A DNA stretch of 64,000 nt. Source: Chryseobacterium panacisoli. Lineage in GTDB: Bacteria; Bacteroidota; Bacteroidia; Flavobacteriales; Weeksellaceae. The DNA lies in the NCBI RefSeq assembly GCF_008274625.1, contig NZ_VTRU01000001.1, forward strand, positions 1,054,001 to 1,118,000, given 5' to 3'. The notes below the pieces were generated by a model. That model was not told where the DNA came from. It was given only the letters and a program-made list of their open reading frames with translations, and did no database searches. Below are positions 51,973 to 61,302 of the stretch, piece by piece. A program made the translations under genes and the position numbers. Numbering within the stretch: position 1 is the first letter of the stretch; each line of letters opens with the position of its first letter.

Positions 51973-53013
51973 ATGACCCCAACACAATTATTCTTCACAG
52001 CCCTGTTTTCAGCAGTACTGTCTGTTACCGCAACAGCTCAGAAAAAAGACATTTATAAGCACAAAATAGACAGCATCATAACGGCTTCCAGTCCTATTGC
52101 ATTCAACGGCGTTGTGTTGGTTGCTCAGAAAGGAGAAATCCAATACCTGAAATCCAATGGTTACAAAGATTTTGAAAAGAAAATCCCGGTGAAAACCGAT
52201 GACCAGTTTGAAATCATGTCCAATTCAAAGCAGGTTACCGCTGTTTTGATTTTACAGGCTGCAGAACAAGGAAAACTAAACCTCCACACCCCTATCAAAA
52301 AGTATCTTCCCTCTCTTACCCAAAGCTGGGCAGATACAGTTACCATACACCATCTTCTGAATCACACCCATGGCATTACAGATATCAATAAACCGACATC
52401 GTTCAAAGCCGGTTCCCAATTCAAATACGGTAACCTTTCCTATATGATGTTGGGAGAAATCCTTAAAAACACAACTGGAAAAAGCTTCACAGAACTTGCC
52501 ACTTCTCTTTTCAAAAAGCTGAGAATGGATAAAACACTGGTATTCAATACCAAGAACAATCAGTCTCTTGTTCCCGGCTACATGAACGAAGGCAATCAGT
52601 TTGAAAAAGTGAAACAATCATTCCTGAATGATAATATTGCACCTGCAGCTGGTATTATTTCTACAGTGCAGGATCTTGCCAAATGGGATGCGGCATTATT
52701 TAAAGGAAAGCTTCTCTCTCCTGAGTTTCAAAAGCAGATGCTGACTCCTTCCACAAGCTCACAGCACAATGTTTTTGGAAAAGAAAGTATGGGGTTTGGA
52801 TACAATGTAAGATTTATCAAAGAAGCAGGCCTTGATTATTTTGCCGTAACGGGTCTCGGCGATGGATTCACCTGCCTTAATGTCTATTTTCCTTCTACAG
52901 ATACTACTTTAGTCATTTTAGAAAATCAGATGCCTGAAAAAAGTGAATACTGGAGTTTTAAAGAGGCTTCCATAAAAAATGTGGTTCTAAAAGCAATGAC
53001 TTCCAATCAATAA
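51973..53013 (+). CDS. Secreted serine hydrolase, beta-lactamase fold
   Basis: A 346-residue protein with a signal peptide ending TATAQ. The SxxK motif is S-N-S-K (EIMSNSKQVTAVLIL), the second motif is YGN (FKYGNLSYMMLG), and the third region is a less typical TGLGDGFT. It is the fourth beta-lactamase-fold hydrolase in this window. The substrate is unknown. A hairpin terminator follows. Confidence 0.82.
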   Translation: MTPTQLFFTALFSAVLSVTATAQKKDIYKHKIDSIITASSPIAFNGVVLVAQKGEIQYLKSNGYKDFEKKIPVKTDDQFEIMSNSKQVTAVLILQAAEQGKLNLHTPIKKYLPSLTQSWADTVTIHHLLNHTHGITDINKPTSFKAGSQFKYGNLSYMMLGEILKNTTGKSFTELATSLFKKLRMDKTLVFNTKNNQSLVPGYMNEGNQFEKVKQSFLNDNIAPAAGIISTVQDLAKWDAALFKGKLLSPEFQKQMLTPSTSSQHNVFGKESMGFGYNVRFIKEAGLDYFAVTGLGDGFTCLNVYFPSTDTTLVILENQMPEKSEYWSFKEASIKNVVLKAMTSNQ

Positions 53014-53033
53014 TTTTTATGCTAAATATTTAC

Positions 53034-53066
53034 GAGTCAGTTTCTATTCCGAAACTGACTCTTTTA
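53034..53066 (+). terminator. Terminator after serine hydrolase
   Basis: GAGTCAGTTTC and GAAACTGACTC are exact complements with a 6-base loop, followed by TTTTATTTTTT. Confidence 0.9.
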
Positions 53067-53077
53067 TTTTTTATGCC

Positions 53078-53178
53078 CCCGCAGATTGAGGAGATTAAGC
53101 AGATTTAAAAAAAATTCCGGACGGGATCATACAGATCCATTATTTGTAAAAATCTGCTCAATCTGTATAATCTGCGGG
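53078..53178. repeat. Long inverted repeat with CCCGCAGATT ends
   Basis: CCCGCAGATTGAGGAGATT and AATCTGTATAATCTGCGGG are inverted with partial matches inside (AGCAGATTT / AAATCTGCT). Related AAATCTGC...ATCTGCG blocks occur at 51297-51332 and, more distantly, 28819-28850. It is a non-coding dispersed element. Confidence 0.6.
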
Positions 53179-53185
53179 ATATAAA

Positions 53186-53342
53186 TTCTTAAACGCAAGG
53201 TTTCAAGAGGGCAAAGAAATAGCGGCAAGGTCACATTGAAGCTGCGTGATTATCATCAGCTCAGTAAGAATCAATAAAATTGATTTCAGCTTTACTCCCT
53301 TATTATATTAATTAAAAAAACTTTGCGTTAATAAAGGAGTAA
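53186..53342. repeat. MITE-like dispersed repeat, copy B
   Basis: The second copy of the element at 12087-12258: it begins TTCTTAAACGCAAGG, contains GGCAAGGTCAC, GAAGCTG and AATCAATAAAATTGATT in the same order, and ends CTTTGCGTTAATA. Confidence 0.7.
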
Positions 53343-53363
53343 TATCAGGTAATTTTTACATAT

Positions 53364-54488
53364 TTAGAAGGCTATACAGATTTTTTTTAAAACTTTGGAT
53401 TTAAGGACAGAGAAAGGTTTTTCAATAACAAAACGGTAAAACAAGCCACCCAAAATACAAGCAAACAGACAAATCAAAAGAGTGATATTATCTGTGGTTA
53501 CAAGTTTAAAATAATCAAAAAGTCCCTGTACTATATGGATAATTCCTTTATGTGAAAGGTAAACAGCATATGATAAAGCTGCCAGCTGAGCAGTAATATA
53601 CGACTTTGAACGATACAGGAAAGACGATTGGGAAATGGCAGCCATCAGAATAATTCCATAGCTTGCGGCTACCAGTGTAAAACCAAATACAGAAGCCGTT
53701 TTGGAAGCCTGTTCATTGCATATCCAAAATGAAATTCCCAGCAGTGCTGTTCCAAGGAAGAAAAGCTTATTTCCATTACCGGCAACTATTCTTTTAAACC
53801 TTGAAGAATACTGCATGAGATACCCGATCAAGACACCCATTCCCAGGCCATCTAATCTTGTATGGGTAGGATAATATATTTTCATATACCATAATTTCCA
53901 GAAATCTGTGGAGGAAGTATCTGCCGCCGCAATAAATTCATTCCACGCTATCAGTCTTACTGTAATAGAAAATCCAATGACAGCAATCATGAGAACGGCT
54001 ATATATCTGAACAATTGTGTTGGCATTATGATCAAAAGGAACAAAGGAAGAATAAGATAAAATTGTTCTTCAATACAGAGTGACCATGCATGAGAAAATG
54101 TTCCAAGATTGATGACATCCAGACCATAATTTTGAGTGAAAGTAACAAACTTCCATAAAGGAGACAAAGCTTCCCTTTCCCTGAAAAAAGGAAATATAAA
54201 ATAGAGAAAAAGGGTAAAAAAGTAAGCCGGAATAATCCTGAAAAACCGTTTTATATAAAATGTTTTCAGACTGATATTTCCCTTGTTTTCTATTTCTTTG
54301 AACAGCTGGCCTGAAATCAGAAAACCACTTAAAACAAAGAAAAGATCCACTCCTGTCCAGCCAAATCTTCCAATGCTGTCGATCCAGTCGGGATGCTTAA
54401 ATGCCCGGTAATGATACAGTAAAACGAGTAAAATAGCAGCTGCTCTCAGATGATCCAATCCGTAAAGCCTTTCAGAACGTTCTGTCAT
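53364..54488 (-). CDS. Acyltransferase 3 family membrane protein (OafA/YrhL-like)
   Basis: A 374-residue integral membrane O-acyltransferase with about ten helices. The family start YGLDHLRAAAILLVLLYHY with its catalytic-type histidine and the FFVLSGFLISGQLF and FYIKRFFRIIPAYFF segments are clear; SLCIEEQFYLILPLFLL is the second conserved region. The start is set at 54488 (MTERSERLYGLDHLR), as the open frame upstream to 54572 is not typical of the family. It likely acylates a surface glycan. Confidence 0.88.
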   Translation of the reverse strand: MTERSERLYGLDHLRAAAILLVLLYHYRAFKHPDWIDSIGRFGWTGVDLFFVLSGFLISGQLFKEIENKGNISLKTFYIKRFFRIIPAYFFTLFLYFIFPFFREREALSPLWKFVTFTQNYGLDVINLGTFSHAWSLCIEEQFYLILPLFLLIIMPTQLFRYIAVLMIAVIGFSITVRLIAWNEFIAAADTSSTDFWKLWYMKIYYPTHTRLDGLGMGVLIGYLMQYSSRFKRIVAGNGNKLFFLGTALLGISFWICNEQASKTASVFGFTLVAASYGIILMAAISQSSFLYRSKSYITAQLAALSYAVYLSHKGIIHIVQGLFDYFKLVTTDNITLLICLFACILGGLFYRFVIEKPFSVLKSKVLKKICIAF

Positions 54489-54671
54489 TATTTTTTTATG
54501 CAAATATTGACCAATTTCTAACTGCTTTCCTGCATAGAATCCGAACAACAGCCTATTCCGTGTCGACAACAAAATAGGCAGTTTGTACCATAAATGATGT
54601 TATCTGACATTATTTTAAAGTATTCGGCATGACATTTCTCCTGCATAGCCTAAGTTTTTATATTTTTGAAG

Positions 54672-55736
54672 ATGATGAAAACTCCATCAGGAACCCAGAT
54701 CAGACAAATCCTATACTTCCAGCTGTTCTTCTGGATTGCTTTATTTTTATTCGGAACGGCAAGAATGTATGGAGAATATGAAAGTGGAGCTTTTAAGGAA
54801 GTCATAATTTATAACTTTTGCCACTTGATTTTCCAGATTGCAGGGGCCAATTTTATTTATTTTGTGCTGATCCGTCATTTTTTTGACCGGAAAAAGTATG
54901 TTGCATTTTCGCTGTATCTCATGATAAGCCTTTACGCTATTTCTGTCATCAACAGGTTTTTCCTTGTTTATATTGCCGAACCACTTTTCACCAATGAAGT
55001 AAAAGACAGTGTTTTCAGCATTTTTACAGATATTCCTTACCTTTTGCTCCATTATACATTTCCTGTTATCAGTGGTGCATTTATCTTTATTTCTATCATG
55101 TTTATCATCCGCTACAGGGATGAAAGAGAGCATACGATCAAACTGCAGAAGGAAAAAACCGAGCTGGAACTGCAATCGCTCAAATCTCAGCTCAATCCTC
55201 ATTTTCTTTTCAATACCCTGAATAACATTTATTCTCTTTCAATCAGCCATTCTGATAAAACTTCCCAATCAATCAGCCAGCTATCCGATATTCTGGATTA
55301 TATTTTATACAAAGGGCAGAAAAAATGGGTTCCGGTTTCTGATGAACTGGCTATTATTGAACATTATATTGCGCTGGAAAGCCTACGGTATCATGATGAA
55401 AGATTAAAAATCCAGAAACACATCAGGTTAAACACCCCGAATACCATTCCGCCCCTGCTCTACCTTACTCTGGTGGAAAATGCTTTTAAACATGGAGCTG
55501 GAAAAAGTTCGGGAATCACGGAAATAAAGATTGATCTGGAAACGAATGATCTTCATTCTGTTTTTACAATTGAAAATACTTTTTCAGGCCACCAGACAGC
55601 CAATGAAAAAGGAATCGGGCTGCAGAACATACAAAGACAGCTGCAGTATCACTATCAGGAACATTTTACCTTCCGGATCTCACAGGAAAACAATATTTTT
55701 AAAGTTGAAATAACCACTCCTTCACATTATGATTAA
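54672..55736 (+). CDS. LytS/YehU-type sensor histidine kinase
   Basis: About 354 residues with four membrane helices in the first 150 residues, a short coiled coil (LQKEKTELELQSLKSQ), the His_kinase dimerisation motif LNPHFLFNTLNNIYSL with its phospho-histidine, and an HATPase segment (LVENAFKHGAG, GIGLQNIQRQL). The frame can be extended to a TTG at 54666, but the ATG at 54672 is the better start. The stop overlaps the response regulator start by 8 bases. Confidence 0.88.
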   Translation: MMKTPSGTQIRQILYFQLFFWIALFLFGTARMYGEYESGAFKEVIIYNFCHLIFQIAGANFIYFVLIRHFFDRKKYVAFSLYLMISLYAISVINRFFLVYIAEPLFTNEVKDSVFSIFTDIPYLLLHYTFPVISGAFIFISIMFIIRYRDEREHTIKLQKEKTELELQSLKSQLNPHFLFNTLNNIYSLSISHSDKTSQSISQLSDILDYILYKGQKKWVPVSDELAIIEHYIALESLRYHDERLKIQKHIRLNTPNTIPPLLYLTLVENAFKHGAGKSSGITEIKIDLETNDLHSVFTIENTFSGHQTANEKGIGLQNIQRQLQYHYQEHFTFRISQENNIFKVEITTPSHYD

Positions 55737-56424
55737 CTGTATTATTGTAGATGACGAACCTCTGGCTATGTCATTACTGGAAAACCATATTTCTAAGATC
55801 GACGATTTAAAGCTGGTGGGAAAAGCTCAAAATGCAATGCAGGCTTATAAAACACTGCAAAATCAGACTGTAGACCTTATGTTTCTGGATATTCAGATGC
55901 CCCACCTCAATGGAATTGATTTCCTGAAGTCACTGCCTCAGAAGCCCCGTACAATTTTCACAACGGCTTACCGGGATTTTGCCATTGAAGGTTTTGAACT
56001 GGAAGCTGTAGATTATCTCCTGAAACCGATTACTTTTGAACGTTTTTTCAAATCTGTGGAACGTATCCTGAGAACTACAGCCGACCATACAGAAGATTTT
56101 ATCCTCATCAAAACTGAAGGAATGCACCGGAAACTTACGCTTTCAGAGATCGTTTATTTCGAAAGTCAGGGAAATGGCATCAAGGTAGTACTCGTTACCA
56201 ATGAAAGTTTTATTTCAAAAAGCAAGATTACAGATCTGGAACAAACGTTATCGGGTAAAGGTTTTGTAAGAATTCACAGATCTTTTATCATTAATTCTTC
56301 TTTCGTGACGGCATTCAGTAATAATGAAATTGTTGTCAACAATCATAAGATTGCTGTAGGAAGAAGTTATAAACAGGAGTTTGAAACCTTCATATCCTCT
56401 GTTTCCAGAAATAAATTGTTATAA
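55729..56424 (+). CDS. LytTR response regulator
   Basis: A 231-residue regulator: receiver domain (IIVDDEPLAMSLLENH, phospho-acceptor D54 in MFLDIQMPHLNG, conserved T/K in TTAYRDFAIEGFE and YLLKPITFERF) and a C-terminal LytTR DNA-binding domain (IVYFESQGNGIKVVL, GFVRIHRSFIINSSFV). It is the cognate partner of the overlapping sensor kinase gene. Confidence 0.92.
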   Translation: MINCIIVDDEPLAMSLLENHISKIDDLKLVGKAQNAMQAYKTLQNQTVDLMFLDIQMPHLNGIDFLKSLPQKPRTIFTTAYRDFAIEGFELEAVDYLLKPITFERFFKSVERILRTTADHTEDFILIKTEGMHRKLTLSEIVYFESQGNGIKVVLVTNESFISKSKITDLEQTLSGKGFVRIHRSFIINSSFVTAFSNNEIVVNNHKIAVGRSYKQEFETFISSVSRNKLL

Positions 56425-56805
56425 AATTGTTTCGGAAAATTCCACTGTTCCGTTTTCGGCTTCTCTTTTAGAAATTAATCTATAATGACATTTTTTTAAC
56501 ATTAATTTTAAATTGGTTTTTACTCTAGCCTTACTTGGATGATTTCCAACCTGTTTATCAATGCATTACATCACATGAATAATTACCAATCTGCCTTAAA
56601 CCAAATTGACTCTTCTTTCTCAAAAACAAACAAACAGCTAATTAACAAACATTTACGTAAACAATGAAATCCATAGCATCCTCGGATAATCTCATCATGA
56701 TATTAAAAAAAAATATTACTTTTGCTTGAACAAATAAAATTGCTTTTTAGCTTTTTTATTAGTAAATTTATGTACACCAAGTTGTAAAACGTTAAAATTC
56801 ATTTC
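56425..56805. other. AT-rich intergenic region
   Basis: 381 bases without a supported gene, repeat or strong hairpin. The end is very AT-rich and probably carries the promoter of the gene at 56806; no exact TAnnTTTG was seen. Confidence 0.4.
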
Positions 56806-57366
56806 ATGAGAAAAATAATTCTACTTATTACATGTATGTTCGGTATTTCAGTTTTCTCACAGATTAAAGTGTTGAAGAATGAAAGTTTGGTGGAAATTGG
56901 TAAAGATAATTCCGTTGGTCTCTATAAAAAGGAAGATAAATTTACAGTCAACTACCAGGATTTGAACACCGCTAACCTGAATACAATCCGATCTTTTTCA
57001 TTTCAGAACATTAATGGTGATGTTACCGGATTATTTAAACTTATTATGGATGGGTTTATCTCTGCTCCTGGTGAAAATATTATCCTGGAACTGCCTAATG
57101 ATATCATTGAGCTTCATTATGAAAAGAACTATGGCCAGCCAACCGTACAGTTTATCCAGGTGATCAATAAGAACCGGAAATATATAGGAAAATCACAGTT
57201 TTTGACCCAAAAACAGGTGGAGAAAATTTTCGGAAGAACCAATGGAAAGTATGCCATGTATGACAACTCAGGTTCTGTAAAACCAGCTGTAACCAAAGGA
57301 GCCGGCAATACTGCCTCTACTGCTGCTCCGGCAACAGGGGGAACCAAGAAAAAAGCAAGAAAATAA
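56806..57366 (+). CDS. Secreted hypothetical protein, 186 residues
   Basis: The signal peptide MRKIILLITCMFGISVFSQ precedes a mature domain of mixed alpha/beta character (IENIILELPNDIIELHYEK-like centre) and a low-complexity Ala/Thr/Gly tail ending GGTKKKARK. The basic tail may bind nucleic acid, peptidoglycan or membranes. The family is not recognised. It has its own terminator and is followed by an ABC ATPase gene. Confidence 0.7.
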   Translation: MRKIILLITCMFGISVFSQIKVLKNESLVEIGKDNSVGLYKKEDKFTVNYQDLNTANLNTIRSFSFQNINGDVTGLFKLIMDGFISAPGENIILELPNDIIELHYEKNYGQPTVQFIQVINKNRKYIGKSQFLTQKQVEKIFGRTNGKYAMYDNSGSVKPAVTKGAGNTASTAAPATGGTKKKARK

Positions 57367-57387
57367 TTATATTTTATAAATATTGTG

Positions 57388-57415
57388 AAACTCATTCTAT
57401 CGGATGAGTTTTTTT
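57388..57415 (+). terminator. Terminator after the secreted hypothetical gene
   Basis: AAACTCAT and ATGAGTTT pair across an 8-base loop, followed by a T-rich run, 22 bases after the stop. Confidence 0.75.
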
Positions 57416-57446
57416 ATTTTATTTTTGCAAAAAGACATTCAAACTT

Positions 57447-58142
57447 ATGCCGCTTCAGATAATCAATTTAACCAAAAAATTTGGTGAGCAGACTGCCCTT
57501 GACAATATCAACATTTCTATTGATAAAAATGAGATCATCGGTCTTCTTGGCCCGAACGGTGCCGGAAAATCTACCCTGATGAAATCTATTGTCGGAGCGC
57601 TGAAAATTGATCAGGGTGAAATTATTTTCAATGGTATGAATATTTCAAACCATGAGATTGAAAGCAAAAAGAAAATAGGCTTTCTTCCTGAAAACAATCC
57701 GCTTTATCTGGAAATGTATGTAAAAGAATATCTTCAGTTTGTAGCCAATATCCATAAAATTGCTGAATCCAGAGTAGATGAGGTGATTGAACTGGTAGGA
57801 ATCACGCCTGAAAAATCTAAAAAAATAGGACAGCTTTCCAAAGGATATAAACAGCGTGTAGGACTTGCACAGGCCATTATTCATCAGCCGGATTTACTGA
57901 TCCTTGATGAACCCACCAATGGTCTGGATCCAAACCAAATCATTGAAATCCGTAATGTAGTAAAACAAATCGGCCAGCAGAAAACCGTTTTACTTTCTAC
58001 GCACATCATGCAGGAAGTGGAAGCGCTTTGCTCAAGAGTTATTCTTATTCATAAAGGAAATATCCTTCAGGATTGTCCTATTGATGAGTTCAAAGGTAAA
58101 TTTGAAAGCCTGGAAGAAGCGTTTGCAAGTTATACTGTATAA
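57447..58142 (+). CDS. ABC transporter ATP-binding protein (GldA-like)
   Basis: A 231-residue single ATPase domain: Walker A GPNGAGKST, Q-loop region FLPENNPLYLEMYVKEYL, signature LSKGYKQR, Walker B LLILDEPTNGLD, H-loop STHIMQE. The PENNPLY segment resembles GldA of gliding motility, but GldA proteins are about 300 residues and this one lacks the C-terminal part. No permease gene is adjacent, so a GldFG-type partner would have to be elsewhere. Confidence 0.85.
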   Translation: MPLQIINLTKKFGEQTALDNINISIDKNEIIGLLGPNGAGKSTLMKSIVGALKIDQGEIIFNGMNISNHEIESKKKIGFLPENNPLYLEMYVKEYLQFVANIHKIAESRVDEVIELVGITPEKSKKIGQLSKGYKQRVGLAQAIIHQPDLLILDEPTNGLDPNQIIEIRNVVKQIGQQKTVLLSTHIMQEVEALCSRVILIHKGNILQDCPIDEFKGKFESLEEAFASYTV

Positions 58143-58150
58143 AGAAATAC

Positions 58151-58184
58151 AAAATCGCCCGGAACAATTTCCGGGCGATTTTTA
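58151..58184 (+). terminator. Strong terminator after the ABC ATPase gene
   Basis: AAAATCGCCCGGAA and its exact complement form a 14-base stem with a 4-base loop region, followed by TTTT, 9 bases after the stop. Confidence 0.93.
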
Positions 58185-58350
58185 GTTTTTAATTATATAT
58201 CCTACTGGTGCTGTAATTTTTAAAATCTCATACTTTTTCAATAGATTTCAATAAAAGAGAAAATAACAAAACTAATAATCAGAAGTAATATAATTAGCCG
58301 TACAATATAAATCATTTAAAAATTTGGAGTAACTTAATTATAAGCTAAAG

Positions 58351-60288
58351 TTAAGAATTGTTATCCGGTTTCTCTTCAATTATAACAGCCGCTTCAGCAT
58401 TTTTCTTTTGCACCTGTTCCAAGAGCTGAAGTCCCAAAAGTCCGCTGATTCCGCCATTCGCTGAATCTCCGTTTCCTCCGATTAATACCTCAGGCATTAT
58501 TCTTACATTCTGACTGGCAATATTTTCCATGATTTTCAATTGGGTAAAATTATTTCCACCCATTGCCTCCACAGATAATTTATAGGATTCTGCATTGGAT
58601 TTACCAATGGCCAGAATTTTTTCTGCTTCTGCATTACCGGTTAATAAAATTTGTTCCGCATTTGCTTTTGCCAGCAATTCTATTTTTTCGGCTTCAGCTT
58701 TTGCGAGAAGTCTTGTTTTTTCGGCTTCACCTGTTGCCAACAGCTTCAATCTGTCTCCTTCCGCATTCGCCTGCAATCTTACGGAATTGGCGTCTCCGGT
58801 TGCTTTTTTCACCGATGCATCAGCTATTCTTTCCGCAATCAAAACTCCCTGATCTGCCTTTACAATTTCTTTCTGCATGTCAGCAACAGCTGTTTCTTTT
58901 TCCAGAGCCTGACGCGTTTCCTGGGCCAGCATCTCAGTTTCGTACGTAATTTTCTGTTCTTCCGCCAATTTTCTGTCCGTTAAGGTTTTCATTAGACTTT
59001 CCGGAGGAACAATCGCCCCTATCAAAGTATCTACAGCATTTACATTATATTGTTCCAAAACGCTGCTGATGTGGTCTTTTGCAGACTGCTGTCTTTCCTT
59101 TCGGGTTCCTAAAAATGCAATCACATCACTATCCTGCGCTGAATTTCTGAAATAATTCCCAATGGTTGGTTCTAAAACCTGACTTACAAGATTGATCATA
59201 TTTCCAAAACGGGCGATCACTTTTGGAGCTTCATACGTAGGAATATGGATGATCTGCGAAACATCAAGATTGAAAGGGAAACCGTCTTTACTTCGTACCG
59301 TAATTGTTGAAAGATTTTTATCCAGCTGGTGAGATTCACTTCTTTCATAAGCCCAGTTCAGCACTAAATTGGTAGTAGGAACAAGCTCAACCTTCATAAT
59401 ATAAGGATTGATGGGATATTTTCCAGGGCCAATGGGTTCTGCCCAAACTCCTTTATGACTTTTCTCAACAATATTTCCATGTTTAAAATCAATCCCGCTT
59501 AAATCCTGTCCTTCTTCTCCTACATAGCTGATAATGACTCCCACATGTCCTATGGGAATTTCCGTCATTTTCACCATTTCAACTTTTGTAAACCAGGGAT
59601 TCAGGAAATAAGAACCCGCCAGGATCACCTGCTCCTGAAGCCCTTTAAACCCACCGCTATTCAAAAAAGTATCTACATCCTGAAATTTGTTATGCTCATT
59701 GATAATTTTACCTGCAATCTGACCTTCTGCTAAAGGGTCTCCTTCCATGGTTGTGATAACCCCCACTGCATTATCAGGAATCTGAGTCATATCCGTTAAC
59801 TCTATCTCAAATAATAACGTGTTAATTCTATAGGATCCTGGTGCAATAATCGCAGTCTGACGGCCTTTTCTTCCTCCGTTTTTCAAAAAAGCTTCGGCAT
59901 CCTGAAAAGAATCACACTCAACTTTTCTCCCTAAGATCCTTCCGGTTTCTAATTCTACCCCGTCTTTTGCCAGTAATAAACCTATTTTTCCGGTTGGAAT
60001 CACTGTGAAAGGTTGAAAATCGATAGAATATTGCCATATCCATTTTCTGAAATATACCCCCGGCGCTAGTGTCTGAGCCTGAAAACCTGCCTCTCCGTTG
60101 GTTGCAATAATTCTTCCTTCCGGAAGTTCCTGCTTACCTACCAGCACAAATTTTTTGGTTACCAACCCTATCTTGTCCTGAGGGACAATGATTAATCCAA
60201 AGAAAATTCTTAAAATGAATTTATAAAAAAGTACGCACAAAAGTGCCATTACGGCCGGAACCATCCAGCCATGAAAAGCTAATTCCAT
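58351..60288 (-). CDS. Flotillin-like SPFH protein with four N-terminal vault-like repeats
   Basis: A 645-residue membrane-anchored protein. One N-terminal membrane helix (about 9-33) precedes four tandem units of 60-75 residues (about 34-96, 97-168, 170-243, 244-305), each running from a (I/V)P-x-hG start to a (A/G)PGxY or AGSY turn. An SPFH/band-7 domain (315-460) and a long Ala/Glu-rich helix (about 465-590: GEAEKTRLLAKAEAEK, NAEAEKILAIGKSNAE) follow. Flotillins scaffold membrane microdomains. The repeat-SPFH-helix order resembles major vault protein. It is a single gene. Confidence 0.88.
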   Translation of the reverse strand: MELAFHGWMVPAVMALLCVLFYKFILRIFFGLIIVPQDKIGLVTKKFVLVGKQELPEGRIIATNGEAGFQAQTLAPGVYFRKWIWQYSIDFQPFTVIPTGKIGLLLAKDGVELETGRILGRKVECDSFQDAEAFLKNGGRKGRQTAIIAPGSYRINTLLFEIELTDMTQIPDNAVGVITTMEGDPLAEGQIAGKIINEHNKFQDVDTFLNSGGFKGLQEQVILAGSYFLNPWFTKVEMVKMTEIPIGHVGVIISYVGEEGQDLSGIDFKHGNIVEKSHKGVWAEPIGPGKYPINPYIMKVELVPTTNLVLNWAYERSESHQLDKNLSTITVRSKDGFPFNLDVSQIIHIPTYEAPKVIARFGNMINLVSQVLEPTIGNYFRNSAQDSDVIAFLGTRKERQQSAKDHISSVLEQYNVNAVDTLIGAIVPPESLMKTLTDRKLAEEQKITYETEMLAQETRQALEKETAVADMQKEIVKADQGVLIAERIADASVKKATGDANSVRLQANAEGDRLKLLATGEAEKTRLLAKAEAEKIELLAKANAEQILLTGNAEAEKILAIGKSNAESYKLSVEAMGGNNFTQLKIMENIASQNVRIMPEVLIGGNGDSANGGISGLLGLQLLEQVQKKNAEAAVIIEEKPDNNS

Positions 60289-60731
60289 AGTTTTGTTTTT
60301 TGTTTTTGATTATTTTTGAAAACAGGGATTGTGCTCTGGTTCTTCGGGATATGAAAAAACAGAGTACGAATTATGTAATAATTCTTTCGAAAAATTAAGA
60401 AACTGCAGGAGGAGATGTATTAAAAATCGTGAAGATGATTTCTGATACTTTTAATAGAAAAAACTTAAAGTTAATTAGTTTCATTTTGATAATAAAGGAA
60501 CGAGATCCTTTGATGGTACAAATGTACAGAAGAAAAGTATTCACTTGTTTCAAAAACTGAGAATATTTCACAAACAAAAATACAACAAACTGATAATCAA
60601 CATAATTATTTCTGAAAATAGATCATTAGCCGTCTCCAGAATCTCTTTTTGACGCCCTCTATTCTTCTTTTTAACTGAAATATGGCGCTATATTTGATAG
60701 ACTCTGAAATGTTAACCAATAACCACTCAAT
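60289..60731. other. Intergenic region between divergent genes
   Basis: 443 AT-rich bases between the flotillin-like gene (minus) and a small secreted protein gene (plus). A 60-codon minus-strand frame at 60395-60577 lacks coding character. No repeat or strong hairpin was seen. Confidence 0.4.
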
Positions 60732-61169
60732 ATGATAAAGCACATTTTACTGGGGACTTTCTGCTTAGCCCAGTTTTCTTTCCCTTATGCCAAAGAAGTT
60801 CCGAATCCGAAAACAGATATTTCCGTGACTTTTTCTGCCTTTCAACAGGTACCGAAAACAGTCATTATTAAAACCAAAAAGTTCAAAATCAGAATCGATA
60901 AGCAGCCTAATGGCAGGTATCTTTACCAGGCCTGGAATGCTAATGCCAAGATCACAGCAAAGCCAAGCATGATCATCAGCGACGGTGAGCTTGTTCCTGA
61001 CGGTAGCGGAGGGAATTATTATATTGTATTCAACAATGAAGGTCATAGCTATCAGGTCTGGAGAAATTATTTAACAGATTCTCCGAAAAAAGCGCCTTAC
61101 ACACTGGTTGTGAACGATGCCAACGATAATGAAATTGTACGTCAGGACGGATATGTAGTCAAGAATTAG
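60732..61169 (+). CDS. Secreted hypothetical protein, 145 residues
   Basis: A signal peptide (MIKHILLGTFCLAQFSFPYA) precedes a compact beta-rich domain (TVIIKTKKFKIRIDKQPNGR, YLYQAWNANAK, YYIVFNNEGHSYQVWRNYL). It has no recognised family. Such small single-domain exported proteins are common in flavobacteria. It is convergent with the patatin gene, with a terminator between. Confidence 0.7.
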   Translation: MIKHILLGTFCLAQFSFPYAKEVPNPKTDISVTFSAFQQVPKTVIIKTKKFKIRIDKQPNGRYLYQAWNANAKITAKPSMIISDGELVPDGSGGNYYIVFNNEGHSYQVWRNYLTDSPKKAPYTLVVNDANDNEIVRQDGYVVKN

Positions 61170-61180
61170 AATGAAATAAA

Positions 61181-61215
61181 AGCTGGAAGCTGGAGGAGAG
61201 AAGCTGGAAGTTATT
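61181..61215 (+). repeat. Purine-rich intergenic repeat (GAAGCTGGAAG type)
   Basis: AGCTGGAAGCTGGAGGAG then AGAAGCTGGAAGTTA: a direct repetition of AGCTGGA(A/G). It is related to 9126-9153 and, inverted, 12421-12472. Confidence 0.5.
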
Positions 61216-61274
61216 ACAGTCTGTCTAACACTCTACTTTATGAACTCAACGTTCATCTTCCTTTTATATACACT

Positions 61275-61302
61275 AAAATCCTGCATTTGTGCAGGATTTT
61301 TT
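61275..61302. terminator. Terminator between convergent genes
   Basis: AAAATCCTGCA and TGCAGGATTTT are exact complements with a 4-base loop, T-rich on both sides. Confidence 0.88.

Noticed and set aside
58563..59733. Several plus-strand frames antisense to the flotillin-like gene
   Set aside because: They are shadow frames of the Ala/Glu-rich coding sequence, with Leu/Phe-rich low-complexity translations.
60395..60577. 60-codon minus-strand frame
   Set aside because: It sits in AT-rich intergenic DNA, with Phe/Lys/Ile-rich translation typical of noise.
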